A DNA stretch of 64,000 bases, from the NCBI RefSeq assembly GCF_014695725.1, contig NZ_JACJOU010000007.1, positions 365,327-429,326 on the forward strand, read 5' to 3'. The notes beneath the pieces are model-generated. The model was not told the origin of the DNA, searched no databases, and saw nothing but the letters and a program-made list of their open reading frames with translations. The translations under genes and the position numbers were made by a program. This DNA comes from Microcoleus sp. FACHB-672 (GTDB taxonomy: Bacteria; Cyanobacteriota; Cyanobacteriia; Cyanobacteriales; Oscillatoriaceae). Numbering within the stretch: the stretch's first letter is position 1; the number at the start of each line of letters is the position of its first letter. This document shows, piece by piece, positions 10,312 through 19,144 of the stretch.

Positions 10312-10887
10312 ATGAAGCGATTCCTAACTTTTTTGGTATTGATTTTTGTTGTTTTGCTTTCTTCTTGCAACTCGCTTAATATTTCAACCAAGCAAGCAAC
10401 CAATCCTGATAATTCAACTCAATCTCAACTCCAGATAGTTACTTTGGATGAAAATATAAAAATAGCTGCCGGTGAAACTTTATATGTTCCTGTGTATTCG
10501 CATATTTATTATGAAGATCAGCATAAAGTTCTTAATTTAGCTGCAACTCTCAGTCTTCGTAACACAGATTTTATCAATCCTATCATTATCACTTCCGTCC
10601 AATATTATGATTCAAACGGTAAATTAGTTAAGCAATATTTAGAGAAACCCATTCAACTCAATGCGATGGCATCTACAGATTTTGTTGTTCGTAGAACTGA
10701 CACCACTGGAGGTGTAGGAGCTAACTTTATCGTGGAGTGGATAGCTGAAAAAGAAGTATCTGGGCCTGTAATTGAAGCCGTGATGATAGGAGCTGAATCA
10801 ACTCAAGGAATTTCTTTTGTGAGTTCTGGCCGGGTGATTAAAACTCAAAAAAATTCTAAGCTTTACCCACCAAAAGATAATTCCTAA
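10312..10887 (+). CDS. DUF3124 lipoprotein
   Basis: The 191-residue protein has a lipoprotein signal: a KR pair, a hydrophobic stretch and the lipobox LSSC (Cys19). The mature part matches the DUF3124 pattern, with ETLYVPVYSHIYY, LAATLSLRNTD and VEWIAEKEVSGPVIEAVMIG. The function of DUF3124 is unknown. The gene lies 5 bp after the TrkA-like gene and is probably in the same transcript. It converges with the antiporter gene with only a few bases between them. Confidence 0.85.
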   Translation: MKRFLTFLVLIFVVLLSSCNSLNISTKQATNPDNSTQSQLQIVTLDENIKIAAGETLYVPVYSHIYYEDQHKVLNLAATLSLRNTDFINPIIITSVQYYDSNGKLVKQYLEKPIQLNAMASTDFVVRRTDTTGGVGANFIVEWIAEKEVSGPVIEAVMIGAESTQGISFVSSGRVIKTQKNSKLYPPKDNS

Positions 10888-10893
10888 AAATTA

Positions 10894-12510
10894 TCAATCA
10901 TCTTCTAATATAAGTAACTGCTCATCTAGTTTTGTTAGCCGGCCTCGCACAATTTCTTCTGAAAGAATTCGCGTGCGGATTGCTTCGTTGAGTGCTGCTT
11001 TCTCTGCTAGCAATAAACGCCGACGAATAGCATCAAGTTTCCCAATTTCACCACTTTTGTTATCAAACTCATCTGGGCGGCGATTGTAAATTTCCCGTAG
11101 CGATTTTTCCGCGCCGGCTACCCGCACTTGATAAGCTGAGCGCATCTCTTCATAAACAGATTTTGGCAATACTCCTGACTTCAACAAGGTGTCTAATTCA
11201 TCTTGTGCTGCCTTAGACGTGATTAACTGAGCTTGCAATTCTTCAATCTGCTGCTTTGCTTCTGAAAACTTAGATAAATTTAAGCGTTTTACTACCCAAG
11301 GCAAGCTTGAACCCTGTCCGACTAAGGACAGTAACACACAGCCGTAAATTATAGCGATAAAACCTTCACGCCCTGGTAGTGTGGTGGGTAAGCTTAATGC
11401 CAAAGCCATTGAAAGCGAACCTTTAATATTACCTAGAAAGAGTAAATGTTGCCAGGGTAGGGGAATTGGGCGATCTATCCAACGAATCCCTGCCAGCAGC
11501 GGATAAACTGAGAGAATACGACCAGCTTGAAAAGCCAAAACAGCAAGTAAAACAGCTGGTAACGCGTTCCAGAGCGTGATTAAATCTATTTCTACACCAA
11601 TCAGCAGAAAAATAAAGGTGTTGACGCTAAAACTTGCATATTCCCAAAAGCTTAATAAGGTAATGCGAGTTGAAGCAGAAGTGGTACGAGAAAGCCCCAG
11701 ATTCCCAAAAATTAATCCAGCCACAACGACTGCGACAGCACCGGAAACACCGAGAGATTGGCCGACCTGAAAAGTTCCTAAGGCAACGGCAACTGTTAGT
11801 AAAAGACTGCTTAGGGGGTCATCTAAGCGAGCAAATATAGGGATACTCAAATAACCTAAGATTAACCCTATAATGATGCCTCCGATAGCGATAAATAAAA
11901 ACCCTTGGACTCCTTCTAGAAATGTCAGTGAGCCGGTTGAATAAACTTGTAAAACTAGGTTAAACAAAACTAGGGCTGTGGCATCATTGAATAAGGTTTC
12001 TCCTTCAACAATTGTCGAAAGTCTTGAGGGGACAGGCATTTCTTTAAAAATGGCAATCATTGAAACTGTATCAGTGTTTGCCAAAATGACTCCTAGAAGT
12101 ATCGCGGGTATCCAAGCGAGTCCGAGGCCAAATTTCAATAGAATAGCAATAATACCTGATGAGATCGCAGATCCTGGCACAGCTAGGAGAGCAATTGGTT
12201 TAAAGGTGCTGCGGAGACGGCTAATATCTGTATTGATGCCGGCTTCAAAGATGAGAATAGGCAGGAAAAGATTCAACACTAGGGACGGATCTAGTCCAGT
12301 ACGGCGGGGTAGCAAATCAGTAACAGCTAAGCCGGCTAATACTAAACCCGTAACGTAGGGAAGACGAAACCGGCGTGTTAGAAGGGCAACGCCGGTAGCA
12401 CCCAAGAGCAAAATGATTAGAGTAATAACTAATTCAGCAACATTTTCCTGACTGTTGCTAACTGCGGCATCTAGGTTGGCTAGGAGTAACTGCCCTAAAT
12501 GGCATGGCAT
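10894..12510 (-). CDS. Na+/H+ antiporter (CPA1/NhaP type)
   Basis: The 538-residue protein has about 12 hydrophobic helices in its first 400 residues and a charged, helical cytoplasmic tail (about 410-538, rich in Glu/Lys/Arg). CPA1 features seen include IFEAGINTDI, ANTDTVSMIAIFKEM and the ion-translocating region VEGETLFNDATALVLF with its conserved Asp. It would exchange Na+ (or K+) for H+ across the plasma or thylakoid membrane. ATG at 12510 is chosen, with an in-frame GTG at 12522 possible. Family assignment is secure but ion preference cannot be read. Confidence 0.92.
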   Translation of the reverse strand: MPCHLGQLLLANLDAAVSNSQENVAELVITLIILLLGATGVALLTRRFRLPYVTGLVLAGLAVTDLLPRRTGLDPSLVLNLFLPILIFEAGINTDISRLRSTFKPIALLAVPGSAISSGIIAILLKFGLGLAWIPAILLGVILANTDTVSMIAIFKEMPVPSRLSTIVEGETLFNDATALVLFNLVLQVYSTGSLTFLEGVQGFLFIAIGGIIIGLILGYLSIPIFARLDDPLSSLLLTVAVALGTFQVGQSLGVSGAVAVVVAGLIFGNLGLSRTTSASTRITLLSFWEYASFSVNTFIFLLIGVEIDLITLWNALPAVLLAVLAFQAGRILSVYPLLAGIRWIDRPIPLPWQHLLFLGNIKGSLSMALALSLPTTLPGREGFIAIIYGCVLLSLVGQGSSLPWVVKRLNLSKFSEAKQQIEELQAQLITSKAAQDELDTLLKSGVLPKSVYEEMRSAYQVRVAGAEKSLREIYNRRPDEFDNKSGEIGKLDAIRRRLLLAEKAALNEAIRTRILSEEIVRGRLTKLDEQLLILEDD

Positions 12511-12589
12511 GATTTGTGTCACTTGAAATAAACCCCAAACGCTTGGTAAGGTTATAGATTAGCCATGAAAAGCCTCTTTAGCTCTCAAC

Positions 12590-12612
12590 TTCAGCTTTTT
12601 TGATAAGCTGAA
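12590..12612. promoter_or_regulatory. Hairpin in spacer upstream of antiporter gene
   Basis: TTCAGCTT and AAGCTGAA form an 8-bp stem around a 7-nt loop. It lies 80 bp upstream of the antiporter start and 60 bp downstream of the DUF952 stop, both on the minus strand. It could be a terminator of the DUF952 transcript, although no long U-run follows the stem on that strand. Confidence 0.45.
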
Positions 12613-12674
12613 ACTCCATATTTAAAAAAAATTAAAATTACCAATAGTCAAGAGAGAAGCAGCGAAGTTTCTTG

Positions 12675-13019
12675 CTAAATATTAGCAACGGCATCTGGCA
12701 ACTCAAATTTACCATCTTCTTGAGGTTCAAAATCTATCACTTGGATAACGGCATCAAGATTTAACGGCCCATAGATGTGAGGAAAATGCTTACTTTCTAC
12801 CGCTTCATATCGAATTTCTGATTGAACTTGTTCTTCTTGAATACAAAAAATAACTAAGCCTTTTTGATTCTTAAAAAAAAGGTTAGCAGTTTGGATAATT
12901 TGCTGAGGGGTTGAGCAGTGAATAAAGCCTTCTGTCTCTAATGTTGGGCTGTAATAAACTCCTGCCGGTTTTGCGTGTTCCCACTGTTCGCGCTTTGTAA
13001 TGTGTAAAATAACACTCAC
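12675..13019 (-). CDS. DUF952 domain protein
   Basis: The 114-residue protein fits DUF952 along its full length: ILHITKREQWEHA, GVYYSPTLETEGFIHCST, then FPHIYGPLNLDAVIQVIDF near the C terminus. DUF952 proteins are small, cytoplasmic and uncharacterised, and have a fold suggested to resemble ADP-ribosyltransferases. No partner gene is evident. Starts at ATG 13017-13019. Confidence 0.88.
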   Translation of the reverse strand: MSVILHITKREQWEHAKPAGVYYSPTLETEGFIHCSTPQQIIQTANLFFKNQKGLVIFCIQEEQVQSEIRYEAVESKHFPHIYGPLNLDAVIQVIDFEPQEDGKFELPDAVANI

Positions 13020-13171
13020 TTAAACGTCCTCAAGATAGATATCGCTTAATCTTTTCCTTAAAAGCCCACCCTTCTGAATAAAGAGATTTGGTAATTGTAA
13101 CCGCAATCCCGGCAGTTTTAAGAATTTATCCAGGATTTTGAGTTTAGTCCATCAGATAGTTAACGTAGCCA

Positions 13172-13627
13172 TTAGCGAAAAGCCGGCACTGCTGTTCTAC
13201 GCAAAACGCTTAAATCCTCTTCATCCAGTTCCACCGGCACTCCACTATGAATCAGTTCAGCAAAGTTTTCATTCGGCACCATAATACACAAGGCATACAG
13301 CCGGCTAGAACCTGTATTTTCAATCAGATGGATACCCGTGGGTGGCACTAAAATACTATCGCCGGCACGAATTGGAACGGTTTTTCCATCACAGCTTGCT
13401 TGTCCTTCTCCTTTGAGAATGAAAAACATTTCAGTGGCGTATTGATGCCGGTTAGGAGGCGTTTTTCCGCCAACATCAAAGATTTCCACACATAACGTCA
13501 CAGAAAAATTTGCAGTTGTTGGCTCAAATACAATGGCTAAACGATTCGTATCATTAGGACTAATGCGAAATGCTTGATAGTCCTTGGGAGACTTGACCAC
13601 CGGAATCACGCAACGAGAGGCATCCAT
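13172..13627 (-). CDS. Cupin-domain protein
   Basis: The 151-residue protein contains one cupin beta-barrel at about residues 45-115. Motif 1 is seen as PPNRHQYATEMFFILKGEG and motif 2 as LVPPTGIHLIENTG, giving the usual His/Glu/His metal ligands. The enzymatic role cannot be told from the sequence. It lies 75 bp downstream of an isochorismatase-like hydrolase gene on the same strand, with a GGAG-like site (AGGAGAAACCCC) before its ATG. The two may act in one degradation step series (inference). Confidence 0.85.
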   Translation of the reverse strand: MDASRCVIPVVKSPKDYQAFRISPNDTNRLAIVFEPTTANFSVTLCVEIFDVGGKTPPNRHQYATEMFFILKGEGQASCDGKTVPIRAGDSILVPPTGIHLIENTGSSRLYALCIMVPNENFAELIHSGVPVELDEEDLSVLRRTAVPAFR

Positions 13628-13701
13628 CTGGGGTTTCTCCTGTGAAGAATAAAGAATGAATAACTGATTTACTTTCTTTCTCGATTCTCAATCCTTAATT
13701 T

Positions 13702-14478
13702 TCAATTTTCAAGGGCATCGAAAATCCCTTGAGAATCTGTCACAAATCCGAAGCACTGCTTAACATTATAAAGGGTTGCTTGCAGGCAAAAGTCTGGGGA
13801 CGTGGTGCCGGCGCAATCTTTAACTAAAATACAGTCATAACCGAGGAAATTTGCATCTTGCAGGGTTGCCATCACACACTGATCGACATTTACGCCGGCA
13901 AAGAATAAAGTGGTTTTTCCCAAGTTCCGTAAGATGCTATCTAAAGGCGTGTCCCAAAACCCACTCATTCGATATTTATCCACTCGGATATCTTGGGGTA
14001 ACGGTTCAAGTTCATCAACAACGGCGGCGGCCCAACTGCCGGCTTCTAATACCTTCGCACCGTTATTCGGCAACGGATCACCGAGTCCAACGCCGTTCCC
14101 AGCAGGGTTGTAAACATGACGTGAGGCAGCGCTAATATTTAACAAATCCGGTCGATTACCCCAATTAATCCAAATTACAGGAATGCCGGTTTTTCGCAGC
14201 GCCGGCAGCAATGCTTGTAAAGGCTCAATAGGAGATCGTGCCGGTGTCACATCCACGCCAATATGCGCCAACCAACCATCTGGGTGGCAAAAGTCATTCT
14301 GCATATCAATCACAAGAATGGCTGCTTTTGCCAAGTCTAGGCGTAATTTTTTAGTTTCTGTTACTAAATTAACTGGGTGCGGTTCCAAGGGAGGGCGGGT
14401 GATATCTGCAATCGCTTCATCAACTGCCCAAGCGTTAGGGGGAACTCCTAAAATGCGTAAATCGGGATTTATATTCAT
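13702..14478 (-). CDS. Isochorismatase-family cysteine hydrolase
   Basis: The 258-residue enzyme contains the isochorismatase fold from about residue 50. The catalytic triad is visible: Asp in VIDMQNDFCHPDG, Lys in VDKYRMSGFWDT, and Cys in FAGVNVDQCVMATLQDA. Members hydrolyse N-carbamoyl or amide substrates such as ureidoacrylate, N-carbamoylsarcosine or nicotinamide. The roughly 45-residue N-terminal extension is usual for ureidoacrylate/RutB-like and related cyanobacterial forms. ATG at 14478 is chosen over TTG at 14484. The substrate is unknown. Confidence 0.85.
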   Translation of the reverse strand: MNINPDLRILGVPPNAWAVDEAIADITRPPLEPHPVNLVTETKKLRLDLAKAAILVIDMQNDFCHPDGWLAHIGVDVTPARSPIEPLQALLPALRKTGIPVIWINWGNRPDLLNISAASRHVYNPAGNGVGLGDPLPNNGAKVLEAGSWAAAVVDELEPLPQDIRVDKYRMSGFWDTPLDSILRNLGKTTLFFAGVNVDQCVMATLQDANFLGYDCILVKDCAGTTSPDFCLQATLYNVKQCFGFVTDSQGIFDALEN

Positions 14479-14870
14479 AAGCAAGCCGGCTCATGCCAAA
14501 TCTCTTTTAAGAGTTTTTGTAACTTTCCACATTTGTTGACATTTAGAAATAGAGATTGCCTCCCTCATGATTTTTGCCTATAACACTCAGTAAAATACTG
14601 GCGATATTGCTGCCATCTTTTAAGACATTAGCTTAACTCACAATTTGGCAGTGAAGGCTATAGAAGCGCGACCGATGAAACAAAACTTATAAATAGGGTC
14701 ATACTCGGAAAGACGAGCGAATACAGATGTGCTTGACAGTTTTCTCTGTTGCATTGAAACAAATTGGCGTTTGCCTGCTGATTAGAGCCGGTGCAGAGCT
14801 GTAAAATCGGCAAAGAGAATGATATAAATAGTGTTGAAGAGCCGCCAACCTATTTTTCTTGGAATATATA

Positions 14871-15956
14871 ATGACGAATAACAAACTCGAACAAATCGAC
14901 CAAAATCTAATTAAGCTATTAAAGGAAAGAATTTCGCTATTAGCTGAATCTGAACGTCCTTCTCTAGAAGAACAACTGTCTCAATCGAAACCCCTACTTG
15001 TCCAAGAGGGCGTTCCTGAATTTGTCTGGGAAAACGTCATTACCAGTTGCGCGGCTGCGCTTGCCACTGCCCCCTTATCTGCAACAAACGTCACTCCGCG
15101 ACGCGTGGTTGTGGTTGGTGGGCGGGGCATGATGGGGCAATTTTTCACGCAGCAGCTAACCGCAGCAGGACATCAAGTTAAAAGTTTAGGGCGCAATGAC
15201 TGGAACCAAGCTGAGAACCTGCTAGGTGATGCAGAATTTGTTTTGGTTTGCGTTCCGATTGAACGGACAATAGAAATAATTGAGCAAACTGCTAAATATC
15301 TTTCACCGACTGCTGTGCTAGCTGATATTACTAGCATTAAAACTCCCTTTGTGGAGGCGATGCTGAAGTACCATAGCGGGCCGGTTGTGGGCTTGCATCC
15401 GATGTTTGGCCCTGGTGTTAAATCATTTTTATCTCAAACAGTTGTCGCTTGTCCGGGGCGGGGCGAAGCAGCGTTTCAATGGCTTTTAGAGTTAATTAAA
15501 AGCCTGGGCAGTAACTTAATTGTCTGTCCAGCAGAAGAACATGATCAAATGATGATTGCGGTTCAGGCGATTCGGCATTTTTCTACGTTTAGCTTAGGTG
15601 TTTTCTTAGCAGAAGAAGGCGTTGACATTACTCGCAGTTTAGAATTTTCAAGCCCGATTTATCGCCTAGGAATTAATTTAGTGAGCCGGCTTTTCGCTCA
15701 GGATGCCTCGCTGTATGTAGACATCATGCTGGCAACAGAAGAACGCTGTGAAGCGATTGCGAGACTGGCAACCACCATCAGCCGGCTGGCAAATTTAGTC
15801 ACAGAAAAAGATCGGGATGCCTTGCTGAGCCAATTTGAACAAGTTCACAGTGTGTATAGAGAAGAGGCTGATCGCGCCATGCGAGAAAGCAACCACGTCC
15901 TCAATGCTTTGAGTGCAATCATCGCTGCCGGTGAGGTTGAACAAGGCAAGTATTAA
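14871..15956 (+). CDS. tyrA: Prephenate dehydrogenase with shortened chorismate-mutase-like N terminus (TyrA type)
   Basis: The 361-residue protein matches E. coli-type bifunctional TyrA more closely than the usual cyanobacterial arogenate dehydrogenase. The NAD-binding motif GGRGMMGQ is at 83-90, followed by GLHPMFGP, AIRHFSTFSLGVFLAEE and SSPIYRLGINLVSRLFAQD. The N-terminal 70 residues align with the AroQ mutase start (IDQNLIKLLKERISLLAE) but lack the Lys and the PERE motif needed for catalysis, so mutase activity is doubtful. It would oxidise prephenate toward tyrosine. Related tyrA genes occur in cyanobacterial scytonemin clusters, but no such neighbours are here. A terminator hairpin follows. 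Confidence 0.88.
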   Translation: MTNNKLEQIDQNLIKLLKERISLLAESERPSLEEQLSQSKPLLVQEGVPEFVWENVITSCAAALATAPLSATNVTPRRVVVVGGRGMMGQFFTQQLTAAGHQVKSLGRNDWNQAENLLGDAEFVLVCVPIERTIEIIEQTAKYLSPTAVLADITSIKTPFVEAMLKYHSGPVVGLHPMFGPGVKSFLSQTVVACPGRGEAAFQWLLELIKSLGSNLIVCPAEEHDQMMIAVQAIRHFSTFSLGVFLAEEGVDITRSLEFSSPIYRLGINLVSRLFAQDASLYVDIMLATEERCEAIARLATTISRLANLVTEKDRDALLSQFEQVHSVYREEADRAMRESNHVLNALSAIIAAGEVEQGKY

Positions 15957-16030
15957 TTATTTAGCAGAAATAAATTTTTCAATTCCAGACAACTTTACTA
16001 AACTGTAGACCTGTTTCTTACGACTCGTAA

Positions 16031-16062
16031 AAAAAGCTGCCGGTTGATACTGGCAGCTTTTT
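16031..16062. terminator. Bidirectional rho-independent terminator
   Basis: AAAAAGCTGCC (16031-16041) and GGCAGCTTTTT (16052-16062) form an 11-bp stem with a 10-nt loop. A-tracts and T-tracts on the two sides let it work on both strands. It lies between tyrA and the convergent 52-residue basic protein gene. Confidence 0.88.
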
Positions 16063-16145
16063 CTCTTTAAGGAAACAAAGGAAACGGGACTAACAAAAAA
16101 CCTACTTTAGGCTTTTACAAGCATGACGGTGCCATGCTTCACCCT

Positions 16146-16304
16146 TTACTCTTCACCACCCGTTGACTCTTCTTGATCTGTCGCATTCATGGGTGAGCGC
16201 TCTCTTCTAGAAAAGCGACCCGTCGTTGTTTGTTTCCGAAACTGCCGTGCATATTCTCGATTACGCAGTGCTTTTTCTTTCTTTGGATTGCGGCGTTTTG
16301 CCAT
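16146..16304 (-). CDS. Small basic protein (52 residues)
   Basis: This short gene encodes a very basic protein beginning MAKRRNPKKEKALRNREYAR and ending in an acidic tail (ATDQEESTGGEE). Fourteen or so Lys/Arg in the first 36 residues suggest RNA, ribosome or DNA binding, but no domain is recognised. GAGG lies 7 bases before the ATG, the spacer to tyrA holds a bidirectional terminator, and a 390-bp leader region lies upstream. These features support a real gene. The name and role are unknown. Confidence 0.75.
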   Translation of the reverse strand: MAKRRNPKKEKALRNREYARQFRKQTTTGRFSRRERSPMNATDQEESTGGEE

Positions 16305-16696
16305 GTTTACCTCAATAAATAAAAAACAAGAACTTTTCTAAACTTTTGCTGTGCGAGTTGCCTGTGTGCCTTACTCAGGCGTTTGACGAGCGTTCTGAGT
16401 GGAGAGTTATCTATTTCTTGCTCAGAAATCGGTCTTTCCAACTTAGGAGTGTTCTCCTTTCTCGTGAGAGAGGTTCAACTACTTTGGCCGGCTGACAGCT
16501 AAAGCTTTCTGTGAACTTCTCAACCGCTCAATGTTGAACTTTTCTCCAACCGGATCGCTCAACGACTGACGTTACCAAACTCGCATCTGCAAGGTATATG
16601 ATAACAGTTTGGTGACGGAGCCTTCAGAGATTCGTTTCTCTTTTCTTAATTTGCCGACTCAAAATTTAATCTTATACTCATTGACAAAATTCACAG
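16305..16696. other. Intergenic region, possible long leader of the small basic protein gene
   Basis: No protein gene is seen in these 392 bp between two divergently transcribed genes. On the minus strand a TATCAT/CATATACC-type -10 candidate lies near 16596-16606, which would give a leader of roughly 290 nt before the basic-protein start. Short inverted segments (for example CTGAGTAAGGC against GCCTTACTCAG around 16369-16382) are present. No known RNA family was recognised. Confidence 0.4.
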
Positions 16697-17167
16697 ATGA
16701 CCCTTCAACCTGGTGATATCGCTCCCGACTTTAGCCTGCCCGACGCCGGTGGCAACGCAGTTCGTTTAGCAGATTTTCGGGGAAAGCAAGTTGTACTCTA
16801 CTTTTACCCCCGCGATAACACTCCAGGCTGCACGAAAGAAGCTTGCGGTTTTAAAGATGCCCACTCCAATTATCAGGCTCAAGATGTGGTGGTATTGGGT
16901 ATCAGCCCAGATGATGCCAAATCCCACACAAAATTTGCTCAGAAATTTCAACTGCCCTTTCCCCTCCTGTGCGATCTCGATGCCAAAGTGGCGACTGCTT
17001 ATGAAAGCTATGGACTTAAAAAATTTATGGGGAAAGAATTTATGGGCGTTCACCGCACGACGTTTGTGATCGGTGCAGATGGTAGGATTGAAAAAATCTA
17101 CCGCAAAGTGAAACCGGAATCCCACGCCGCCCAAATCCTCGCTGACTTGGGACAAGAGAAGGGGTGA
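16697..17167 (+). CDS. prxQ: Peroxiredoxin Q / bacterioferritin comigratory protein
   Basis: The 156-residue thiol peroxidase reduces hydroperoxides using thioredoxin. The peroxidatic Cys45 is in the context NTPGCTKEACGF with a resolving Cys50, the PrxQ/BCP alpha-2 arrangement. Other conserved parts are APDFSLPDAGG, VLYFYPRD and HRTTFVIGADG. Full length for the family. It may draw electrons from thioredoxins such as the one at the left edge. A Nudix gene follows 130 bp downstream on the same strand. Confidence 0.95.
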   Translation: MTLQPGDIAPDFSLPDAGGNAVRLADFRGKQVVLYFYPRDNTPGCTKEACGFKDAHSNYQAQDVVVLGISPDDAKSHTKFAQKFQLPFPLLCDLDAKVATAYESYGLKKFMGKEFMGVHRTTFVIGADGRIEKIYRKVKPESHAAQILADLGQEKG

Positions 17168-17297
17168 GGGGACGTTGTTTAAAGCGAATCTATTTGAGTT
17201 ATCCTGATAAAACCTTCAAAGATGCCGGTGTGGCACAACCCACCCTAGCCAAACGTCCTGAACAATGTCTTCTTGTAGAGCGAAAGCTTCCTAACTT

Positions 17298-17753
17298 ATG
17301 CGTCGTTTATGGCAGTTCGTGCAAACCGTGCTGGGGATTATTTTCCGTCATCCAATCACCGGCACTACCATCATCCCCATATTACCTGATGGCAAGATTG
17401 CCTTAGTTCGCCGGCAAGATACAGGTGAGTGGGGTTTGCCGGGAGGCATTGTGAATTGGGGAGAAGATATTGCCACTGCTGCTAAACGCGAACTCGCAGA
17501 AGAAACGGGGCTGGAATTAGTAAAAGTTCGCCGATTAGTTGGCGTTTATTCTGCACCTGATCGCGATCCGAGAATTCATTCTATTTGCATTCTCATAGAA
17601 GCAGAAGTGCAAGGAAATATGCAAATTGAGGATAGTCTAGAAATTGGAGAAGTTCGGGCATTTTTGCCGGCAGACTTGCCAGAAGGTAAACTTGCTCACG
17701 ATCACACCCAACAATTACAAGACTATTTAAACGGTGTCACTACCTTAGCTTAA
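17298..17753 (+). CDS. Nudix hydrolase
   Basis: The 151-residue protein has a complete Nudix box at about residues 49-71: GGIVNWGEDIATAAKRELAEETG, matching Gx5Ex7REUxEExGU. It is preceded by a substrate-facing strand (GTTIIPILPDGKIALVRRQ). Such enzymes cleave nucleoside diphosphates linked to another group. The exact substrate cannot be predicted. The N-terminal LWQFVQTVLGIIFRHPITG stretch is common in cyanobacterial members. Confidence 0.92.
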   Translation: MRRLWQFVQTVLGIIFRHPITGTTIIPILPDGKIALVRRQDTGEWGLPGGIVNWGEDIATAAKRELAEETGLELVKVRRLVGVYSAPDRDPRIHSICILIEAEVQGNMQIEDSLEIGEVRAFLPADLPEGKLAHDHTQQLQDYLNGVTTLA

Positions 17754-17905
17754 CCAAAATTTGGGACTCTCAACCTTATCCCAACTAATTTTATATCACC
17801 TAAACAAAACTCTGACTTAGCTAGTTAGCCCCTAAATTATCGATTTGCGCGAGAAATAAAAGTTGTTTATTTTTTTCCTTTTTAATCCCTCATCTTGACT
17901 TAACT

Positions 17906-18736
17906 TTACTGTGATGAATTCTCAGCAAAAACTCGCTCACGAATTCCCCAAAAAATTAGGTGAGGATCAACAACTATTTTAGCTGCAATTTCCCTAGAAA
18001 AGACTTGAAGATAGATAAATAAAACCTGACTATCACCGCCGGTAAGTGCGACACAACTATCAGGAAATCGCCGGCACCAATCCTCAATAAAATTACAGAT
18101 GCCGGCTAAAAGACTGTAAATAATTCCGCTTTGAATGGCATCTGGAGTATTCAATGCCCAGCGTGAGGGAAGAGATGCTTCAGAGGACGTATTGACAAGT
18201 GGCAACGCAGCAGTTTTTTGTGAAAGAGACTGCAACTGTAAGCCCAAACCCGGCAAGATTGCACCACCGACAAGCTGCCGGTATTGATCTGCGCCGGTAA
18301 AGGTTAAAGCAGTACCGGCATCAATGACTAAAACCGGCCAATCTAACTGGTTGCCGGCACCCCACAAAGCCAAAGCGCGGTCAATTCCCAAGGTGGGATA
18401 CATACCCAATAACGGTAAATTATCCAACGTAATGATCTGCGCGTTTGAATAAGTTTGCCAAAGTTTGAGCTGATCTGGGACAACAGAAGCGATCCAAAGT
18501 GCCGGAGGTTTGCTGTCTGATAGCAATATCTTTGTCTCTACAAGATCAGGGATTTCTTGCAACCAGACATTCGCCTCAAAATTGCTTTCTATCAACTGCT
18601 GAACTATAGATGCCGGCAGGTGAGGTGTATCCCAAAATCCCTCAAGGGTGCTGCCGGTGAACCGCGCCCAGTGCAGCCGAGAATTGCCGATTGCCAATGC
18701 TAACCAGCTTTTGCCATCTCGCTTTGCTTGATTCAT
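17906..18736 (-). CDS. coaX: Type III pantothenate kinase
   Basis: The 276-residue protein phosphorylates pantothenate in the first step of coenzyme A synthesis. The fold belongs to the ASKHA superfamily. Visible motifs are AIGNSRLHW near the N terminus (the phosphate motif, with Ala where most CoaX proteins have Asp), LGIDRALALWGA, VIDAGTALTFTGAD, and GGAILPGLGLQLQSL. A C-terminal VALTGGDSQ completes the fold. The Asp-to-Ala change may be a cyanobacterial variant. The gene is monocistronic by position. Confidence 0.9.
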   Translation of the reverse strand: MNQAKRDGKSWLALAIGNSRLHWARFTGSTLEGFWDTPHLPASIVQQLIESNFEANVWLQEIPDLVETKILLSDSKPPALWIASVVPDQLKLWQTYSNAQIITLDNLPLLGMYPTLGIDRALALWGAGNQLDWPVLVIDAGTALTFTGADQYRQLVGGAILPGLGLQLQSLSQKTAALPLVNTSSEASLPSRWALNTPDAIQSGIIYSLLAGICNFIEDWCRRFPDSCVALTGGDSQVLFIYLQVFSREIAAKIVVDPHLIFWGIRERVFAENSSQ

Positions 18737-19144
18737 GGAAGGAATATTTTGTCAGATACCCGGATCTGCCCGGCTGGAGGGGCAACCCCATGAGGAGAGG
18801 AAACATTTGACGTTAGCATTTTTATAATTTAGATTTATATTATATTCAATTTTATATAGCAATCTTCTATTATGAGCGAGTTCTCTTTTGAGGCGCAAAG
18901 TAAGGCATCTAAGCATTATGCCCTTTACTTTCCGGATGAATGCAAGTACGAACCGTTATCTTAATTGTTTGTGATTATTTGACGCTCAGTATTTTATCGG
19001 GTTCCCTACTTTTAAAAATGAAGTTTCTTTACCAAAACTATAAATACTATTATATAATTTTAATAAAGATTTAAGATTCAGGTTTTAAATAAAGTTGCAG
19101 CTACTTCACGGGTTCAAATTGCCAACTTCCTCGTGGAAAGTCCT
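18737..19144. other. AT-rich divergent intergenic region
   Basis: These 408 bp separate coaX and the cyanobacteriochrome kinase gene, transcribed away from each other, so both promoters should lie here. No protein gene is seen. An imperfect hairpin (AAAGTAAGGCAT at 18897-18908 against ATGCCCTTTACTTT at 18918-18931) is the only clear secondary structure. The stretch 19020-19080 is particularly AT-rich. Confidence 0.5.

Noticed and set aside
17164..17406. 80-codon frame overlapping the Nudix gene
   Set aside because: Overlaps the well-supported Nudix frame and has no recognisable domain.
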